Assembly: GCA_025267735.1 (NCBI GenBank)
Contig: CM046308.1
Coordinates: forward strand, 36,321,267-36,385,266
DNA length: 64,000 nucleotides
Origin: Mactra quadrangularis
Taxonomy: Eukaryota; Mollusca; Bivalvia; Venerida; Mactridae
Direction: 5' to 3'
Part shown: positions 60,017 through 64,000 of the stretch, piece after piece
Layout: every line of letters begins with the position of its first letter
Position numbering within the stretch: position 1 is the first letter of the stretch
Notes under the pieces: model-generated
What the model was told of the DNA's origin: nothing
Database searches by the model: none
What the model saw: only the letters and a program-made list of their open reading frames with translations
Position numbers and translations under genes: made by a program

Positions 60017-60255
60017 TAGAAAAGTTTACTTATTACCTGGGTTCTCTCTAGCTCTGATTTCTAAGTAATTTCGCCATGATTAGTGCAAATTGGTAACAAT
60101 AAGTACCAAGCTGAATTGTTAAAGCTTTAATTTCAGTAAGAATAAGTTCAATTAATTTAAACATGCTAGGATCAATAAGGAAATTATGTAGGGATTTTAA
60201 TATTTCTTCATTCTGAATATAATTTTCATTCTGTAATGGCATGAAACTCGTCTCC
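60017..60255 (-). CDS. Candidate exon of an unidentified gene
   Basis: The acceptor GTCATATATTAG precedes 60255 and the donor ACCCAG|GTAATA follows 60017. In phase 0 it reads ETSFMPLQNENYIQNEEILK and continues SLHNFLIDPSMFKLIELILT, then EIKALTIQLGTYCYQFALIM, looking like helical coding sequence. It hits a TAG 15 bases before the donor. In the +1 frame the last part reads RNYLEIRARENPG up to the donor, which also looks coding, so a one-base shift near 60070 is possible. No family was recognised. Confidence 0.45.
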
Positions 60256-61587
60256 TAATATATGACAATTTATACAGACATGTAAGTGCGGATCTTTGTT
60301 TGTTCCATCTACTGTTTTCAAAATGTAGTCTATGAGAACACAGTTTTAGTCTATAGCCACAAAATATCTACATATTAAATGTTGAAATGTTTTTGAATAT
60401 GACTGAAACTAAAATTTGATATATTCTTGTAAAATAATGCTCTACTTGAATTAGCTAACCTATGTTCAAACTTTGCATTAAATTATCATATACAAATGTA
60501 TTATGTGTTTAACATTGCTTAAGATATATGAACATTACCAATATCTTGAAAAGTACATGCATCATAAAAACTAAGGATAGGACAAAAATGAATTCAACAA
60601 AGAACACAAGTTGGGTTTATTAGGGTACAAATCTCTGTTATTTTAATTTATATCAGTTTGCAATAATTTTACCCAATAGTTTACTATAATGTTAAAATAG
60701 CGAATTGTTGGAAAATTTAACCTCCCAAACTCACTGTGATAAAAATCATTTTGAGTATTATTGTTTTATCCCGAGTAACCTTTCCTTGGACGAATCACCA
60801 AATTTAAAGTTTAACTTTAAAATACCTATTAAAGTTTGGCCAACAAAACAATTTTAGTATTAGAGAATGACCCCTCTGATGAGAAAACTACACCAATGTA
60901 TGTAAATTGTTCAACAATATCCAGTTCATATCATTTTAAATGAATATAGTATTCTCAGAAATCCTGACTCTTTTTTGAAAATCATAACCTTAGTTTTACT
61001 AGTGTGTACCACTGATTTCCATAACTTATAATAATATATAATATAATTATATAATATAAACAATAATCTTCAAAAACGTGTATACTTAGTTGTAACTCGT
61101 CTCTACAATTAGCGAAAATAACTATGTTGTCAGCATATAAAATGAAAATATGTTAAAAATATCAACTTCTATACCAGCAAGACCATTACAAATAAGCATA
61201 TCCTCGATTTCATTAAAAAAGTGCAAATAAGATAGTCGTAATACAGTATTAAGTAAGTGATTTATTATACAATGTTAAACAAAGATATTATCAAATGTTT
61301 CTTATTACTGTCCAGCCAGTCGAACGGTTATTAAGAATCCTTGTAAATAGTTTTCTTAACAAACTCAATGAAGTTTCGACCCTGAAAATGTTTACTTCAT
61401 TTATACTACCATGTTTGTGTAGAAGTACAACAAAACCCTCAGACTAACTTCTTGAAAAATATCCGTCTTTAAATTTTTTTATCAAAAAGAGATTATATGT
61501 TTAGATACAAAGAATGCCTTCCATGCAAACAGCACATGTCAGGGCACCTGAGGTATTACTATACAATTGTATTATAGCTAAGTTTAA
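60256..61587. other. AT-rich sequence without recognised gene
   Basis: It would be intronic if the exon at 60017 and the start at 63724 belong to one gene. No exon was seen. Confidence 0.35.
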
Positions 61588-61925
61588 GACAAACCAGCTG
61601 ATGCGTTTCGCAATGTTGATATGGGAACATTACCACCTTGTAACAAGTGTTTAGTACAGCAAATCAAGAAATTTGATAACCTGGCAGCTATTCAGAAAAA
61701 TTTCCACAATACTAATCCTTACATACCTCCCGTTTCAGAATAATTTGGTCAGACGAATAATGATGGGTATCTTGAACCTTCATGGTTTAAAGGTAACGTT
61801 CTTCAATCTCAGCTGGGCGATACCCTAGATAACGCTTATGCTGACGAAGAACAAGATAAAGATATATCTACAGATGTTGAATTAGATAAACTCATGGAGT
61901 GGATAGATGTATTAAACGATTGTTA
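61588..61925 (+). pseudogene. Decayed coding relic of unknown family
   Basis: The plus frame reads DKPADAFRNVDMGTLPPCNK and CLVQQIKKFDNLAAIQKNFH, then a TAA near 61740. The same frame continues FGQTNNDGYLEPSWFKGNVL and DNAYADEEQDKDISTDVELD, ending LMEWIDVLNDC and stop. About 112 codons with one internal stop and good amino-acid balance point to an old coding sequence, perhaps transposon-derived. It was not recognised. A possible acceptor (TTTAAG) precedes it. Confidence 0.5.
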
Positions 61926-63690
61926 AGATATTGGACATGTATAAATACGTATATAAAATAATAGGTTGTGTATTTTCTATTCGTTTGGCGTTTGTCAAAT
62001 CATGCGGTTCATGGTTCAGCCCCGGTTTTGGCCGGTCATGGTCCTTGAAAAATTGCCTTATGGCCTTTAATACGCAATATGTAGCAAAGTTACCAGCTCC
62101 TTAGGGAGGGAAGGTAGGCACTTGTTAGAATATGGTCATGGAAAACTTTCTAAACGAGTTGGTTGATGTAAACTAATGAACAAATATTACGCATATGTTG
62201 ATTTTGGTTTTACGACTCATTGTTGTATAGTTTGGTTACTCTTTTATTAAGGACTATGTAATTTACGAATGTTCTTCATGACTTTAAAATAGGTGTGGTT
62301 GCAATAATTGAAATTTACAAATAATTTTCATAAATTTCAGTTTTCATTTTAATCCTAATGAAATAAATACGTAAGTTTAATAGAAAAATATCAAAAAAGT
62401 GGTTTAGTAATATTTATTTTTTATGAAAAAAGTGAGTTTAAACATGTAAACTTTTGTGCAAGTTTACATGGAGTACAGTGAAAACAGTTAAAATAAAATC
62501 TTCCAATCAGATTGTGTACACTCCCGTACAGATGCACTAAGAGTTAAAAATACAAATTAATTCATACATTGTCTGAAATCAGTATAATAAAATATCTCTA
62601 CATACTAAAATTTATAAATTTCAACATGTCCAAAATATAACTTTACACAAAAGAAGTAGTACAAACAAAAAGTACGGTGTCCAATAATGGACACAGGTAA
62701 TGAAAGGTACACACTTAAAATAGGTATAATTCACTGATGTCATTATTAAACGGCCTGTTAGCGGAAACGTTTCAGGCAAACAGAAAACGGTGCAAGTATA
62801 TAGTACACGAGTATGAAACAACCTGAAACAAAATAGATCCAGTATATTGTGCAAATTAGTAACTGCCATTACAACGAAGTCGGCGGTGTTAATCCCGTTG
62901 TTTTTGATCAATAAATTTACACAAAAAACAAGTAAACAAGAAAACAATTCCTCCTCTCCGAATTCTTCTAATAAATTGAAGTAAAGATTCTCTTGTCCGC
63001 TATCTTTAAACGTTCACGCTTCAACGGATCGTTTAATTAACCGTTCATAACGGTAACGGTGATTGACTAACGTTAAATGCTAACTGAACGCAGGGCTGAT
63101 AAAGAACTGGGACTGTTTCATAAGAATCTTACGTAAGATAGCAAAATTTCCGAAATAACTTACTTACGTTGACCTTACGTTTACGATGAGAGAATTTCAA
63201 AGACGCACTCGAAACTTAAAATCTTTGCTACAATACGATCTGACTTAAGTCAACGTCAAGTAGTGAAGCCCTCAAATTTTGGTCACATGATTTGTTGTCA
63301 ACAATACATTATAAACTACAAAACATTTAAAGAGTACAATATGTTCCACAAACTTCAACGAACATTTTCACAAACGGAGATTAGAAGCCCTCGAAGAAAA
63401 TGCACGAGGGCTATACCGAGCCACCATACTCTTGATTTTTCAATACACGGCCAATTTAAACAAAGGTGGTATGACACAATAAATGGTCATCTGCTAACAA
63501 AACATCGACCAATTTAAGACGGAACAGATGGATGTCAAAATAAAGTGATTAGGCACAAAAAAGTTCCCACGTGGCGTCAAATAAATACCTTAAAACAAGA
63601 AATCATCAAATCTACAGACATATATAGTAATAACTTCATAAAAAATAAACCAGTTAATTTTGAGATGGTGAATATTTTTCAGTAAATCCT
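61926..63690. other. AT-rich sequence without recognised gene
   Basis: It includes a 108-codon minus frame (62621-62947) that is Cys-rich and hydrophobic but lacks family resemblance or splice context. CGTT/AACG-rich stretches lie at 63005-63090. Confidence 0.4.
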
Positions 63691-63696
63691 TATTAC

Positions 63697-63724
63697 CTTT
63701 TTCTGCTCTGTCAGTACAATCCAT
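63697..63724 (-). CDS. Candidate first coding exon (9 codons)
   Basis: The ATG at 63724-63722 opens MDCTDRAEK and runs to a good donor AAAAAG|GTAATAAG. It leaves in phase 1, while the candidate exon at 60255 enters in phase 0, so at least one exon would be missing between them. The support is weak. Confidence 0.3.
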
Positions 63725-63774
63725 TAAATATTGTTTAAAAGCATGTAATAATATAAAAAGCACATGGCAGGTAG

Positions 63775-63840
63775 CCCTTGCTCATAAAGTCACGTGACAG
63801 TCATGTGGCAGCTAATTATGACGTCACAAAGAGCCAAATA
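63775..63840. promoter_or_regulatory. Promoter-like cluster: E-box and CRE
   Basis: CACGTGAC (E-box) at 63791, CATGTGGCAG at 63804 and a full palindromic CRE, TGACGTCA, at 63819-63826 lie within 40 bp. They sit between a minus-strand ATG (63724) and a plus-strand ATG with a strong Kozak context (63881). This is inference from motifs only. Confidence 0.4.
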
Positions 63841-63880
63841 CGGTAGAAGTGCGAAATTAGGTCATCTATTTTTAGCCGCC

Positions 63881-64000
63881 ATGACAGTTTTCAGAAAATG
63901 GTCGCGTTTTTTTTTGGAAGAATTTGGATTTGTTTTAAATATAAAATATCAGCAAGTATATGATAAACAAATGGAATATAGATTAAAAGGTTCGTTTTTA
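63881..64000 (+). CDS. Candidate 5' end of a gene running off the window
   Basis: GCCGCCATGA gives an excellent translation-start context. The frame MTVFRKWSRFFLEEFGFVLN continues open for 40 codons to the window end. No family was recognised, and 40 open codons in AT-rich DNA are only mild evidence. Confidence 0.3.
   Translation, partial: MTVFRKWSRFFLEEFGFVLNIKYQQVYDKQMEYRLKGSFL

Noticed and set aside
62621..62947. 108-codon minus-strand open frame
   Set aside because: Cys-rich and hydrophobic composition typical of translated AT-rich non-coding DNA; no family resemblance, and the 5' side has no start or splice context.
63263..63517. 84-codon plus-strand frame
   Set aside because: No family resemblance, weak start context and no splice support; it could be chance.

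Overview
This is a window of animal (metazoan) genomic DNA, very probably from a bivalve mollusc or close lophotrochozoan relative. It is AT-rich, its genes are split by long introns, and it is saturated with non-autonomous transposons: tRNA-headed SINEs, inverted-repeat (MITE/foldback) elements, tandem satellites, LINE relics and a Maverick/Polinton derivative. The organism call rests on this repeat landscape and on memory of similar bivalve sequences, so it is inference.

The only well-supported host gene is on the minus strand between about 32115 and 1331. It is the 5' two thirds of a TRPM-family ion channel, TRPM2-like in general layout. Fifteen exons could be placed with GT/AG boundaries and mutually compatible phases. 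They encode about 945 residues: a start methionine, a disordered Ser/Pro/Asp-rich N-terminus, the TRPM SLOG/LSDAT domain, the TRPM homology repeats, and the hydrophobic pre-S1 segment. The six-helix channel domain must lie beyond the left edge. One exon (25698-25826) does not keep the frame, and this is flagged. All introns carry repeats: SINEs, a Tc1-like MITE pair, 52-bp and 44-bp satellites and several foldback elements. A decayed PIF/Harbinger transposon with two nested SINEs lies at 2314-4531.

Upstream of the TRPM gene, 32225-33760 is a satellite-bearing mobile element with nine units of about 165 bp. Positions 35473-40668 form a complete-ended but internally deleted Maverick/Polinton. 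It has AGTAGTAG termini of about 175 bp and a near-perfect 6-bp target duplication. It carries a truncated integrase, a C2H2-finger protein and a small basic protein, and it sits inside an older palindromic element.

From 40.7 kb to the right edge no confident host gene was found. The region holds repeats with the motif CCCGTACGTTA, a LINE fragment with an RNase H domain (49214-50190, minus) next to a 73-bp satellite, a second LINE 3' fragment near 54.0-54.3 kb, a 1.25-kb foldback element (56844-58090), a second SINE family (58851-59142), a possible host exon at 60017-60255 (minus), a decayed plus-strand coding relic (61588-61925), and at the right edge a CRE/E-box-containing stretch between two candidate divergent start codons.
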